In this document: positions 44,829-53,793 of the stretch, in pieces | How positions within the stretch are numbered: the stretch's first letter is position 1 | How the letters are laid out: every line of letters starts with the position of its first letter | Assembly (NCBI RefSeq): GCF_030504645.1 | Contig: NZ_JAUKWQ010000001.1 | Span: 62,001-126,000, forward strand | Origin: Rhizobium oryzicola | Lineage (GTDB): Bacteria; Pseudomonadota; Alphaproteobacteria; Rhizobiales; Rhizobiaceae | Direction of reading: 5' to 3' | DNA length: 64,000 nt | Translations under genes and position numbers: made by a program | The notes under the pieces: generated by a model | Seen by the model: the letters and a program-made list of their open reading frames with translations, nothing else | The model's database searches: none | Told to the model about the DNA's origin: nothing

Positions 44829-45446
44829 ATGAAAGTCAGTGCCATCTGTATCGGTCGCGCGGAAAAGCTGCCCGGCAAAAGCTACAAGACAGGCATCAAC
44901 AAAATGCCGGTCACCGGCGCGGTCTTGATCGACGAGAATGGCTTGCTCGGCGACAAGATCTGTAACCGCAAATATCATGGCGGGCCGGAGCAGGCGGTCT
45001 ATGTGGAAGGTGGCGTCACGCTGGACTGGTGGTCGGAGCAGTTGGGAAGACCGCTCGAACCTGGCACCTTCGGCGAGAACCTCGTCATCGACGGGCTCGA
45101 TAACCGGGATATTGCCGCAGGCGACCGGCTGGTGCTGGAGGGTGGCGTTATCCTGGAGGCCACCTCGGCGCGCATTCCCTGCGCCACCTTTGCGGCGCGG
45201 ATGGACGATCCGACCTTTCCGAAGCGTTACACCAAGGCACTCAGGCCCGGATTCTATTGTCGGGTGATTGCCGGGGGCTCCGTGATGGTGGGCGAAGGCG
45301 CAACCTCTCAGGCCTTTGAGGGCGAGCGCGTGACGATCCCGGAAATGATGCAGCATTTCCGGAAGCGGCTTTCTGAGGAGAGCCGCTCGCGCTTTCTCTT
45401 GGCACCCATCAATGCGCGATTGAGAGCCGAAATCGAGGCACAGTAA
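44829..45446 (+). CDS. MOSC domain protein (YiiM-like)
   Basis: 205 residues from ATG 44829. It carries the MOSC beta-barrel fold shared with molybdenum-cofactor sulfurases and YiiM/YcbX: NRKYHGGPEQAVYVEG near residue 42, GTFGENLVIDGLDNRDIAAGDRL near 78, and the conserved Cys in ARIPCATFAARM near 118, which in relatives binds the molybdenum centre. YiiM-type proteins reduce N-hydroxylated compounds. Divergent from recR, convergent with ybaB (4 nt). Confidence 0.88.
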   Translation: MKVSAICIGRAEKLPGKSYKTGINKMPVTGAVLIDENGLLGDKICNRKYHGGPEQAVYVEGGVTLDWWSEQLGRPLEPGTFGENLVIDGLDNRDIAAGDRLVLEGGVILEATSARIPCATFAARMDDPTFPKRYTKALRPGFYCRVIAGGSVMVGEGATSQAFEGERVTIPEMMQHFRKRLSEESRSRFLLAPINARLRAEIEAQ

Positions 45447-45450
45447 TTAT

Positions 45451-45774
45451 TTAGAACGGCAGCTTCATGCCGGGCGGGATCGGCAGGCCGGCGGTCAGTT
45501 CGCGGGTCTTTTCCGCAGCGATCGATTCGGCCTTCTCCTTGGCGTCCTTGTGGGCGGCAATGACGAGATCTTCGAGGATTTCAACCTCGTCTTCCTTGAA
45601 GAGGGATGGGTCGATCTTCAGGCCCAGCAGTTCGCCCTTGCCGTTGAGGCGTACGGTCACAAGACCCCCGCCTGCCTTGCCTTCGACGTCGAGAGAGGCG
45701 ATTTCCGCCTGCATCTTTTCCATCTTGGCCTGCATTTCCTTGACCTTGCCCATCATGCCCATGATGTCACGCAT
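45451..45774 (-). CDS. YbaB/EbfC family nucleoid-associated protein
   Basis: 107-residue DNA-binding dimer. The coiled N-terminal helix ([25 protein letters not shown]) and [23 protein letters not shown], then [17 protein letters not shown], are the family pattern. It follows dnaX by 33 nt on the minus strand, the conserved dnaX-ybaB-recR order; here the MOSC gene interrupts ybaB and recR. Confidence 0.96.
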   Translation of the reverse strand: MRDIMGMMGKVKEMQAKMEKMQAEIASLDVEGKAGGGLVTVRLNGKGELLGLKIDPSLFKEDEVEILEDLVIAAHKDAKEKAESIAAEKTRELTAGLPIPPGMKLPF

Positions 45775-45807
45775 AAGGCTGTTCTCCTTGTTCTTGATGT
45801 GGTCCTG

Positions 45808-47685
45808 TCAAAACTCGATATCGTCGCCGGGCAGGATGTCACCCTCTTCGGTTTCCACCACGGCCGGTGGCGGCGCTTCGTCTTCCGTGTCCTCGACCTT
45901 CAGCGTCACCCGTACGTCGGTAATGCGCGCGCCCGGAAACTGGGCAAGGATCGCCGCGACATCCGGATCGGAGCGTGCATCGGTGAGCCGTGCCTCGCGC
46001 ATGTCGCTTTCGGCTTCGGCAAGGGTCTTCGCGCCTGCCTCACGGCTGAGGATGACCATCCAGCGGATCTCGGTCCATTCCTCAAGGCGGCGCTGAAGAT
46101 CGCCGACAATGCTTTTCGGCGCATCAGGCGGCAGATTGATTTCGAGCCGACCCGGCTCCAGCTTCACCAGCCGCACAAAGCTGCGCAACAGCGCCTTCAG
46201 CTTCGGGTCGCGGTTCTGTGTGCAGAGATCGGATATGTCCTGCAGCGAGCGCACCGGTACTTTCGGCTGCGGCGCATCGGCAGGCTTTGCTTCAACGCGG
46301 CCCACGGGCACCGCATCCGGTGCCGGGGAGGGAACCGCTTGCAGCATGGCAGTCGGCTGGCCCGACTGCATGCGCTGGGCATTCCCCGAATCGGTGCCGC
46401 GGGCCATGACAGGCGCAGATTGCGAAAGGCTTGCCCTTGGCCCGCCATTGCCACCGGAGGGGCCGGTAACCGCAGCACCTCCGCCATTGACGATCTCTGC
46501 GACGCGTCGCGCCGCATCTTCCGGCGAGGGAAGATTGGCGGCATGCGTCAGGCGGATCAGCACCATTTCGGCAGCCCCTGCCGGACGCGACGAATTTTCC
46601 GCTTCCGGAATGCCCTTCAGCAGCATCTGCCAGATGCGTGACAGCGTGGTGACCGCAACGGATTTCGCAAACTCGGCGCCGCGCAGGCGCTCCACTTCGC
46701 TCAGCGACGCATCTTCGCTGGCTTCGGGGATGTATTTGATGCGGGTCACAAGATGGGTGAAGTCGGAGAGATCGGTCAGCACCACGACCGGGTTGGCGCC
46801 CGCTTCATATTGTGCGGTGAATTCTGTCAGCGCCGCCGTCACGTCGCCGCGCACCACATGTTCGAACAGATCCACGATGCGGGCACGGTCGGCCAAGCCC
46901 AGCATGCTGCGCACGGTCTCGATCTCAACCCGTCCGCCGCCATGGGCAATCGCTTGGTCGAGCAGCGAAAGGCCGTCGCGAGCTGAGCCTTCAGCGGCGC
47001 GCGCGACCATAGCTAGCGCATCGGAATCGAAATCGACGCCTTCCTTGCCGAGGATGGACGAGAACAGATGCACCAGATCGGCGGCGCTGATACGGCGCAG
47101 GTCGAAGCGCTGGCAGCGTGACAGCACCGTGATTGGAACTTTTCGGATTTCTGTCGTGGCGAAGATGAACTTCACATGCTCTGGTGGCTCTTCCAGCGTC
47201 TTCAACAAGCCGTTGAAGGCCTGCGTGGAGAGCATGTGCACTTCGTCGATGATATAGACCTTATAGCGCGCCGAAACCGGGCGGTAGCGCACCTGCTCGA
47301 TGATCTCTCTGATATCATCGATACCGGTATGGGAGGCGGCGTCCATCTCGATCACATCGACATGGCGGCCCTCCATGATCGCCTGACAATGTTCGCCGGG
47401 CACGCGCAGGTCGATGGTGGGCTTGTCGATCTCAGACGTCTTGTAGTTCAGCGCGCGGGCGAGAATGCGGGCCGTGGTTGTCTTGCCGACGCCTCGAACG
47501 CCGGTCAGCATATAGGCCTGCGCAATGCGGCCGGTCTCGAACGCATTGGTCAGCGTGCGGACCATCGGCTCCTGGCCGACCATGAGGTCCGAGAAATCCT
47601 TGGGGCGGTATTTGCGGGCGAGAACGCGGTAGGCGCCGCCTCCGCTGCCGGACTGTCCCGTCTGTGTCGGTCCGGTGTCGCTCAT
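45808..47685 (-). CDS. dnaX: DNA polymerase III subunit gamma/tau
   Basis: Clamp-loader ATPase. The ATG at 47685 gives 625 residues; the frame extends upstream across the SRP RNA and is not coding there. AAA+ motifs: Walker A GVRGVGKTTTARILARALN near residue 50, Walker B VYIIDEVHMLS near 130, sensor 1 FATTEIRKVP, SRC box LSRCQRFDLRR. The zinc-knuckle cysteines of E. coli DnaX are replaced (PGEHCQAIMEG region has a single Cys). The C-terminal part (from about 400) is linker plus a tau-like domain. No slippery A-run frameshift site of the E. coli kind was seen. First gene before ybaB. Confidence 0.96.
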   Translation of the reverse strand: MSDTGPTQTGQSGSGGGAYRVLARKYRPKDFSDLMVGQEPMVRTLTNAFETGRIAQAYMLTGVRGVGKTTTARILARALNYKTSEIDKPTIDLRVPGEHCQAIMEGRHVDVIEMDAASHTGIDDIREIIEQVRYRPVSARYKVYIIDEVHMLSTQAFNGLLKTLEEPPEHVKFIFATTEIRKVPITVLSRCQRFDLRRISAADLVHLFSSILGKEGVDFDSDALAMVARAAEGSARDGLSLLDQAIAHGGGRVEIETVRSMLGLADRARIVDLFEHVVRGDVTAALTEFTAQYEAGANPVVVLTDLSDFTHLVTRIKYIPEASEDASLSEVERLRGAEFAKSVAVTTLSRIWQMLLKGIPEAENSSRPAGAAEMVLIRLTHAANLPSPEDAARRVAEIVNGGGAAVTGPSGGNGGPRASLSQSAPVMARGTDSGNAQRMQSGQPTAMLQAVPSPAPDAVPVGRVEAKPADAPQPKVPVRSLQDISDLCTQNRDPKLKALLRSFVRLVKLEPGRLEINLPPDAPKSIVGDLQRRLEEWTEIRWMVILSREAGAKTLAEAESDMREARLTDARSDPDVAAILAQFPGARITDVRVTLKVEDTEDEAPPPAVVETEEGDILPGDDIEF

Positions 47686-47769
47686 GTCGTCCGCCAGCCT
47701 GCATGGCCATTCCAGCCTTGAGAAAGCCGACCGGAAGCTGACCTGGATGATGATCAGTGAATAACGAGG

Positions 47770-47868
47770 TGGGAGGCTGGCACGGCGACCCGTGCCGGGC
47801 TCGTTAGGGCTGCTTCCTTCCGGACCTGACCCGGTTGGCGAGTGGCTCGTCCACCACCAACCTCCCGA
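47770..47868 (-). ncRNA. ffs: small signal recognition particle RNA (4.5S)
   Basis: On the minus strand the universally conserved core GGTCAGGTCCGGAAGGAAGC (the Ffh-binding GGAA tetraloop region) is present, and the two ends GGGAGGTTGG and CCAGCCTCCC pair to close the long hairpin. The ends are placed to within a few bases. A TTGCAT-N17-CATATG promoter-like pair lies just upstream (47876-47904). Position directly upstream of dnaX is the usual Rhizobiales location. Confidence 0.93.
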
Positions 47869-47915
47869 GGGGACATATGTTCGTTTCCCGCAGCAAATGC
47901 AAGCCAAGCCCCAAA

Positions 47916-47933
47916 AAAACTGCTAGCAGTTTT
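47916..47933. repeat. 18-bp perfect palindrome between ffs and the HIT gene
   Basis: AAAACTGCTAGCAGTTTT reads the same on both strands and lies 7 nt upstream of the HIT gene's Shine-Dalgarno. It may act as an operator for the divergent ffs/HIT promoters or as a small hairpin (7-bp stem, CTAG loop). Confidence 0.55.
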
Positions 47934-47952
47934 GAAAAACAAGGAGGAAACC

Positions 47953-48357
47953 TTGAGCGAATTTGCATTGGATGCCCGGCTGGAAAAGGATTCCGAGCTG
48001 TTCACGATCCTTGGGCTCTGTCAGCTGCGCCTGCTGAAAGACAGCCGTTGGCCCTGGCTGATGCTGGTGCCACAGCGGCCGGACAAGACGGAGATCTTCG
48101 AACTCGCGCCGCTCGATCAGGCCATGCTGACCTTCGAGACCAACCTCGTCGCAGAGGCGTTGAAGACAGTCACGGGCGCCCGGAAGATCAATGTCGGCGC
48201 CTTGGGCAATGTGGTCAGCCAGTTGCATGTGCATGTGGTGGCCCGCAATGAAGGCGATCCCAACTGGCCTGGGCCGATCTGGGGCTATGGTTCCGCCGTA
48301 GCGTATGACGAAACCGTCAAGCAGACTTTTCTCCGCTCTCTGATGCAGGCTCTATGA
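47953..48357 (+). CDS. HIT family hydrolase
   Basis: 134 residues from a TTG start at 47953, chosen because AAGGAGG is 5 nt upstream and the protein then has the right length. Histidine-triad motif QLHVHVVARN near residue 90, with the WPWLMLVPQRP strand (nucleotide-binding) near 32 and WPGPIWG at 104. Predicted nucleotidyl phosphoramidate or dinucleoside hydrolase. The nudC gene starts 4 nt after the stop, so the two probably form one unit. Confidence 0.92.
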   Translation: MSEFALDARLEKDSELFTILGLCQLRLLKDSRWPWLMLVPQRPDKTEIFELAPLDQAMLTFETNLVAEALKTVTGARKINVGALGNVVSQLHVHVVARNEGDPNWPGPIWGYGSAVAYDETVKQTFLRSLMQAL

Positions 48358-48361
48358 TTCC

Positions 48362-49324
48362 ATGACTGTTGATCTGTTCGAGACCTCCGCTCCCCATCCG
48401 GAAGCAAGTCGCCTCACCGCCTTTGCCGGAAACCGTTTGAACCGCGATGCCGAACATCGCACGGAAGAGAGCCTCTCCTCGGCGCTCGCCGCTGAGAAAG
48501 CCGCACTTCTCATCTTCGCCAAGGGCAAGCTTATCCTCAAAAACGAAGGTGCAAGCTTGCGGCCGGTATTTCTGAGGTCCGAGGCGGACCAGTTCCAGCC
48601 GCTTTGGGAGGATACGATCCTCTTGGGGCATCGCGCCGATGGTTCACCTCGCCTGGCCGTACCCGCCCGTATCGAGCCCGATGATGTGTCTGCCCCCTTC
48701 CAGGCCACCGATGCCCGCTCCGCATTTCGCTTCGCATTGGTGGACGAGGAGACGCTGGGCGAGATGGCGCAGGCACTCAGCCTGATGAACTGGAACGATG
48801 CCAACCGTTTCTGTGGCAAGTGCGGTGCGCCGACCGTCAGCCGGCTTGGCGGCTACAAGCGGGTCTGTACGGCGTGTGAGCATATGCTCTTTCCCCGCAC
48901 CGACCCTGTCGTGATCATGCTGACGGTCGATGTGAAGCGCGATCTGGTGCTCTTGGGGCGGGGGCCGCATTTCGCGCCGGGGATGTATTCCACGCTCGCC
49001 GGTTTTGTGGAGCCGGGCGAGACGATCGAAGATGCGGTGCGCCGCGAAACACTGGAGGAATCTGGCATCCGCACGGGCCGCGTGCGCTACCATGCGTCAC
49101 AGCCCTGGCCAATGCCGCATTCGCTGATGATCGGCTGCTATGCCGAGGCGCTGTCGACCGAGATTTCCCGTGACGAGCAGGAGCTGGAGGACTGCCGCTG
49201 GTTCACGCGGCAGGAGGTTGCCGCCATGCTAGAGGCGGATCCCGGCGCGCAGGGGCCGTCGGCGCCGCCGCGCGGGGCCATCGCCCACCGTCTGATGCGC
49301 GACTGGGTGGAGTGGTCACGTTGA
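48362..49324 (+). CDS. nudC: NAD(+) diphosphatase / NADH pyrophosphatase (NudC)
   Basis: Nudix enzyme that hydrolyses NADH and removes NAD caps from RNA. It has 320 residues. Zinc ribbon Cys151/Cys154/Cys169/Cys172 (FCGKCGAP, VCTACEHM). The Nudix box runs from Gly214 (GFVEPGETIEDAVRRETLEE, then SG). SQPWPMPHS at 246-254 is the specific NADH-hydrolase signature. It starts 4 nt after the HIT gene. Its last 9 nt overlap the end of the convergent DMT transporter gene. Confidence 0.95.
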   Translation: MTVDLFETSAPHPEASRLTAFAGNRLNRDAEHRTEESLSSALAAEKAALLIFAKGKLILKNEGASLRPVFLRSEADQFQPLWEDTILLGHRADGSPRLAVPARIEPDDVSAPFQATDARSAFRFALVDEETLGEMAQALSLMNWNDANRFCGKCGAPTVSRLGGYKRVCTACEHMLFPRTDPVVIMLTVDVKRDLVLLGRGPHFAPGMYSTLAGFVEPGETIEDAVRRETLEESGIRTGRVRYHASQPWPMPHSLMIGCYAEALSTEISRDEQELEDCRWFTRQEVAAMLEADPGAQGPSAPPRGAIAHRLMRDWVEWSR

Positions 49325-50242
49325 TGGCGAGGGCGCCGGCTTGCGGGTGAAGGCCCGCACGGCGAGCGATACACCAACGATCTGCAGGCAGCAGCCGATC
49401 GTCTCATAGGGCGTCGGCCAGCGCTCGTTGAGCATAAGCCCGAAGATCAACCCGAACAGGGTTTCCGCCACGATAAGCTGCGCCGTCAAGGCGAGCGGCA
49501 GACGGTGGGAAGCCAGGCTCCAGAACCAGGTGGCGGCCCAGGAAGCTGCCATGCCGAGGATGAGAGCGATGCCCCAGAACCGGATCTGCATCTCGGTCGG
49601 CGCCGTGGTGAAATGTTCTGAGGCGAGCGGCAGCAGTGTGAGGGAGCCGAGTGCCGCGCCAAACCCATGCAGGTTCGTCCAGTCCAGATTGCTCGGCCGG
49701 TTCGGTGAACGCATCACATTGGCATTGATGATGCCGTAACCCACCCACACCAGCAGCGCAGCCACTGCGCAGCCTGCGCCCGCCAGCGTCATGCGCTGGC
49801 CCTGGACGTCAAGCCTCGTCACCAGTTCCACATTCACGACGAGGATGCCGAGCGCAATCATGACAAGGGGCATGGCAAGGCGCCGCCATTGCATGGTTTT
49901 GTCCAATATATTGGCAATCGCGGGCAGCACGACCGGCATAGTGCCGATGATCAGCGGCGGAATGATAGGGCCAGCCCACAGCACCGCCTGCGAAGCTGTC
50001 AGGAAGTAGCCGACATAACCGATGAGCCCGAGGCCCATGCCCATCAGTATTCGTTTTGCACCAAGATCCGGCTGCAGGCGAAAGCGCGGATGCAGCATCA
50101 GAACAAGACAAGTGAGCCCGAAAATGCCATAGCGGGCAATTGTCAGGTCCCACATGCTGAAAGGGGCGGCAAGCGGTGCCGCCACGAACGTCAGCCCCCA
50201 GAGCGCACCGGTGAACAGCCCGGCCAGAATACCGACGAGCAT
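49316..50242 (-). CDS. DMT superfamily (EamA) transporter
   Basis: 308-residue membrane protein with ten predicted helices in two EamA repeats (GILAGLFTGALWGLTFVAAPLA at the start, then GYGIINANVM and LTAQLIVAETLFGLIFGLML). Members export amino acids or metabolites; the substrate is unknown. GPIIPPLIIGTMPVVL near residue 90 and the ERWPTPYETIGCCLQIVGV end are typical. Convergent with nudC, overlapping by 9 nt; divergent neighbours are pheA/kdsB upstream on the same strand, 73 nt away. Confidence 0.88.
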   Translation of the reverse strand: MLVGILAGLFTGALWGLTFVAAPLAAPFSMWDLTIARYGIFGLTCLVLMLHPRFRLQPDLGAKRILMGMGLGLIGYVGYFLTASQAVLWAGPIIPPLIIGTMPVVLPAIANILDKTMQWRRLAMPLVMIALGILVVNVELVTRLDVQGQRMTLAGAGCAVAALLVWVGYGIINANVMRSPNRPSNLDWTNLHGFGAALGSLTLLPLASEHFTTAPTEMQIRFWGIALILGMAASWAATWFWSLASHRLPLALTAQLIVAETLFGLIFGLMLNERWPTPYETIGCCLQIVGVSLAVRAFTRKPAPSPST

Positions 50243-50315
50243 GCGGGCTCCTTATCTCCTGCACTAACAGGACAATAGATCACAATGCCCGGTGCCGTAG
50301 CTTTAGCCCCGACAC

Positions 50316-51179
50316 TCAGCCGCCGTTCAGCGACCCGCGCATCGGGTGGCCGGGATAGACACCGAGGATGCGGACCTTCTCCGAGAAGAAGCGCAGTTCT
50401 TCCAGCGCACGCCGTACCGGTGCATCGTCGGGATGGCCCTCGATATCCGCGTAGAACTGCGTCGCCACGAACTTGCCGCCCAGCTGGTAGCTTTCGAGCT
50501 TCGTCATGTTGATGCCGTTCGTCGCGAAGCCGCCGAGCGCCTTGTAAAGCGCTGCCGGAATGTTGCGCACGTTGAAGACGAAGGTGGTGACGATCACGTC
50601 CTGATCTGTCTTGCGCTTCGCCCACTTTTCATCGCGGGACAGCACAACGAAGCGCGTGACGTTATTTTCGGAATCCTCGACATTCTCCTGCAGGATATCG
50701 AGCCCGTAGAGGCTGGCGGCAAGACGTGGCGCGAGCGCCGCCATGGAGCGGTCACCGCGTTCCTGCACCAGCTTCGCGGCGCCTGCGGTGTCGCCGGCCA
50801 CAACGCCCTTCCAGCCATTCGAGCGGATGATCTTACGGCACTGGCCAAGCGCGTGGATGTGGCTATGCACGGTGCGGATCTCGTCGCGCTTAACACCAGG
50901 CAGCACCATCAGCTGGAAGCGGATCGGCATGAAATATTCGCCGATGATGTGAAGGCGTGATTCCGGCAGCAGGTGATGGATGTCGGCCACGCGACCGGCC
51001 AGCGTATTCTCGATCGGGATCATCGCCAGATCCGCTTCGCCGCTTTCGAGAGCCGTAAAGGCATCCTCGAAGGTGGGGCAGGGCAGGGGTTCCATGGCCG
51101 GGAACATGTCGCGGCTGGCCATGTCGGAATTGGCGCCAAAATCGCCCTGGAAGGCGATGCGGTTGGTTTGCGAAACCAT
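50316..51179 (-). CDS. pheA: prephenate dehydratase
   Basis: Monofunctional enzyme converting prephenate to phenylpyruvate for phenylalanine synthesis. The ATG at 51179 gives 287 residues. Catalytic domain: IAFQGDFGANSDMASRDMFP, MIPIENTLAGRVADIHHLL and the Thr-containing NNVTRFVVLSR motif near residue 178. The C-terminal ACT regulatory domain has GINMTKLESYQLGGKFVATQFY (ESRP-like region is ESYQL), implying phenylalanine feedback control. No chorismate mutase domain. kdsB lies 14 nt upstream. Confidence 0.96.
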   Translation of the reverse strand: MVSQTNRIAFQGDFGANSDMASRDMFPAMEPLPCPTFEDAFTALESGEADLAMIPIENTLAGRVADIHHLLPESRLHIIGEYFMPIRFQLMVLPGVKRDEIRTVHSHIHALGQCRKIIRSNGWKGVVAGDTAGAAKLVQERGDRSMAALAPRLAASLYGLDILQENVEDSENNVTRFVVLSRDEKWAKRKTDQDVIVTTFVFNVRNIPAALYKALGGFATNGINMTKLESYQLGGKFVATQFYADIEGHPDDAPVRRALEELRFFSEKVRILGVYPGHPMRGSLNGG

Positions 51180-51193
51180 CAATTTTTGTCCGT

Positions 51194-51949
51194 TCAGAGG
51201 GGGCGGCCGGCGAGGATCGCGCGGGCCTTTTCGAGGTCTTCGGGAGTATCGACGCCGAGCGGCACCGAGTCAACGATCTCCACGTCGATCCGCATGCCCG
51301 CTTCCAGCGCCCGCAGCTGCTCCAGCTTCTCGCGCATTTCCAGCACGGATGGTCCGAGCGAAACGAAACGCTCAAGGGCCGTGCGGCGATAGGTATAGAG
51401 GCCGATGTGATGGTAGAGCGGGCCATCGCCATAGGGAGCTGTAGCGCGAGTGAAATAGAGTGCACGCAGGCGGCTCTCGGAAATAGGGGAGCCGACCACC
51501 TTCACGATATGCGGCTTGAACTTGTCTTCTTCCTCGGTGATCTCCACCGTCAGGGTTGCGATATCGACAGCCGGGTTCTCCATGGGCTTCAACGAAGCCC
51601 GCACAGCCTCGCGTTCGATGGTGGGCAGATCGCCCTGAACATTGACGATGAATTCGGCGCGCGCCTGCGGATCGGCGAGCTGTACGGCTTCGAAGATGCG
51701 GTCCGAGCCGGACTGGTGGTGCTGGCCGGTCATGATGACCTCGAAGCCCGCTTTTTGCACGGCATCGAAGACGTCCTGATCATCCACAGCCACGATGACG
51801 CGGCCGACCTCGGCTTCCTGGGCACGTTTTGCAACCTGAACGATCATCGGCAGGCCGTGAATATCCGCCAGCGGCTTGCCGGGGAGGCGGGTGGAAGCGA
51901 TGCGTGCGGGAATGAGCACGAGTGTCTTATCAAAAGCCAAATTCGGCAT
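51194..51949 (-). CDS. kdsB: 3-deoxy-manno-octulosonate cytidylyltransferase
   Basis: Activates Kdo to CMP-Kdo for lipopolysaccharide core synthesis. Start ATG 51949 (GGAG 9 nt upstream) gives 251 residues; GTG 51967 is an alternative. [20 protein letters not shown] (about 11-30) is the nucleotide-binding signature; [22 protein letters not shown] and the Tyr-rich [16 protein letters not shown] block are also typical. Upstream of pheA on the minus strand; kdsB-pheA order is conserved in rhizobia. Divergent from cycM. Confidence 0.96.
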   Translation of the reverse strand: MPNLAFDKTLVLIPARIASTRLPGKPLADIHGLPMIVQVAKRAQEAEVGRVIVAVDDQDVFDAVQKAGFEVIMTGQHHQSGSDRIFEAVQLADPQARAEFIVNVQGDLPTIEREAVRASLKPMENPAVDIATLTVEITEEEDKFKPHIVKVVGSPISESRLRALYFTRATAPYGDGPLYHHIGLYTYRRTALERFVSLGPSVLEMREKLEQLRALEAGMRIDVEIVDSVPLGVDTPEDLEKARAILAGRPL

Positions 51950-52115
51950 GTCAGCCGTCTCCGTCACGTTTTCGATGCGCGCCCGAGGATGTCAAAACGT
52001 CTCAGGGGGGCATGCGTGATTCAGGTTGCACCAGGGGGGCAAAAGACATAGCTTCCTCAAGATTTCAAGGTGGGACACCTTTGATTCCTGCAGGTGGGGA
52101 AGGAGCTTTTTTCGG

Positions 52116-52688
52116 ATGAACTCTTACGTGAACATGGCTGCGGGGGCCCTGCTCGGCACGGTCTTCGTCATGATGTCTGTGTCAATTGCCTCGGAAGGCC
52201 TATTTCATTCCAAGACCCCGGAGAAGCCGGGCTTCGCCATCGTTGCCGAGGAAGCGCCCGCTGCTGGCGGTGCAGCTGCTGCGGCACCAGCCGCCGTTCC
52301 GATTGCCCAGCTTCTGGCCAAGGCCGATGTTGCAGCCGGCGAAGCGGCGTTCAAGAAGTGCACGAGCTGTCACAGCGGCGAGAAGGGTGGTCCCAACAAG
52401 GTCGGTCCGAACCTGTGGGGCGTGGTGTCTCGTCCGATCGCATCGCATGAAGGCTTCAGCTATTCCGGTGCCATCAAGGATTTCTCCAAGGGCGGCAGCG
52501 TAAAGTGGGATTATGAACACCTGAACCACTTCCTGGCCGGTCCCAAGGCTTACATTTCCGGCACCGCTATGGGCTTTGCCGGTCTGAAGAAGGATGATGA
52601 GCGCGCCAACGTCATCGCCTATCTGCGCTCGCTTGCTGACACGCCGGTGCCGCTTCCGGATCCGGCCGCTCCGGCGCCAACCAACTGA
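52116..52688 (+). CDS. cycM: membrane-anchored cytochrome c (CycM)
   Basis: 190 residues from ATG 52116 (AAGGAG upstream). An uncleaved N-terminal anchor (about 7-25) is followed by an Ala/Pro-rich flexible arm (45-65) and a class I cytochrome c domain. Haem is bound by Cys82/Cys85/His86 (CTSCH), and Met152 (GTAMGF) is the axial ligand. CycM passes electrons from the bc1 complex to aa3 oxidase in rhizobia. Single gene with a good terminator, divergent from kdsB. Confidence 0.93.
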   Translation: MNSYVNMAAGALLGTVFVMMSVSIASEGLFHSKTPEKPGFAIVAEEAPAAGGAAAAAPAAVPIAQLLAKADVAAGEAAFKKCTSCHSGEKGGPNKVGPNLWGVVSRPIASHEGFSYSGAIKDFSKGGSVKWDYEHLNHFLAGPKAYISGTAMGFAGLKKDDERANVIAYLRSLADTPVPLPDPAAPAPTN

Positions 52689-52710
52689 TCAGGTTGGAAC
52701 GATCAAACGA

Positions 52711-52735
52711 AAGCCCGGCTCGAGTCGGGCTTTTT
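52711..52735 (+). terminator. intrinsic terminator of cycM
   Basis: Stem AAGCCCG / CGGGCTT with loop GCTCGAGT, followed by TTT. It is 22 nt after the cycM stop. Confidence 0.9.
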
Positions 52736-52757
52736 AGTATCTGCCCTCTACATAATT

Positions 52758-53705
52758 TTAGCTAAGGGCCCAGGCCCAGAAGGTAACCGTAACCACCCCC
52801 AGCATGGTCGTCATGGTGATGACGGACGCCGCAATGCTCTGGCCGGAGCCGAAACGGGTGGCAATGATCCAGGCATTGATGCCTGTCGGGACGGAAGAGG
52901 TCAGCACCATCGCTGCCGTCCAGGGTTTCGAAAGCCCCAGCAGATGCGCGAGAGCAAACACGCAGGCTGGAAGCAGCATGAGCTTCAGGACTGCCATGGC
53001 TGCGGCCAGCGCCAAATTGCCCTTTATCGGGTATTTGCGCAGCGTCATGCCAAGTGAAATCAAGGCCGCTGCCGAGGTCACAGCCGCGATCTGATCGATA
53101 ACGCTCTTCAACACCACAGGCATGGCGCCGATGCCTGACAAATTGAACGCGGTCCCCAGCGCCAGCGCGATCACCAGCGGATTGCGGGCGAGATTGGCAC
53201 CGACCTGTCGCAGAACGGCGGCAATGCCGAGACCACCTGCGCCGTCGACCTTGGCTGTCGCGTGTTCCATCAGGATCGTCCCGGCAATCATCATCATCGG
53301 TAAGTGCACGGCAAGCAGGATCGAGAGCGCCACCAGACCATCATCGCCAATGGAGCGGCCGACCAGCGGAAGGCCGATGAAGACATTGTTGGCGAAGGCG
53401 CCGGACATTCCCGAGACGACACCGATTTTGGCATCGCGCTTGAAAAGATGTGTGGCCATCAGGTGGCCTATCGTCCAGGTCACCGTCACGCCGCCGAAAT
53501 AGGCGACCCAGAGCCGAAAAGGCGAGGCGCCGTGAAAATGGGCTTCGGATAATGTCCTGAAGATCAGGGTGGGAAGCGCCACCTTGTAGACGAACTCGCC
53601 CAACGCGTCCCCGGTCACCTCTCGCAGGAGGCCTGTCTTCGCCAGTACCCAGCCGATCAGGATGAGCAGGAAAACGGGAGCGACATTGGTGAAGACGGCG
53701 GACAT
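52758..53705 (-). CDS. AEC (auxin efflux carrier) family transporter
   Basis: 315-residue membrane protein with ten helices in two inverted five-helix halves. Typical motifs: LILIGWVLAKTGLLREVTGDALGEFVYKVALP near the N-terminus, GMSGAFANNVFIGLPLVGRSIGDDGL near residue 100 (helix-break Asn/Pro), LISLGMTLRKYP near 215 and LTSSVPTGINAWIIATRFG near 270. Bacterial members export or import malate/malonate and other carboxylates; substrate unknown. Convergent with cycM. Confidence 0.9.
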   Translation of the reverse strand: MSAVFTNVAPVFLLILIGWVLAKTGLLREVTGDALGEFVYKVALPTLIFRTLSEAHFHGASPFRLWVAYFGGVTVTWTIGHLMATHLFKRDAKIGVVSGMSGAFANNVFIGLPLVGRSIGDDGLVALSILLAVHLPMMMIAGTILMEHATAKVDGAGGLGIAAVLRQVGANLARNPLVIALALGTAFNLSGIGAMPVVLKSVIDQIAAVTSAAALISLGMTLRKYPIKGNLALAAAMAVLKLMLLPACVFALAHLLGLSKPWTAAMVLTSSVPTGINAWIIATRFGSGQSIAASVITMTTMLGVVTVTFWAWALS

Positions 53706-53793
53706 GAGGCAGGACTTTCTGAAGCTTTACTTCACTAGCCCATTCTGCCGGTCATCTCAAACAGGATGTCCTTGTTCCCGTTGATTTTTCGGA

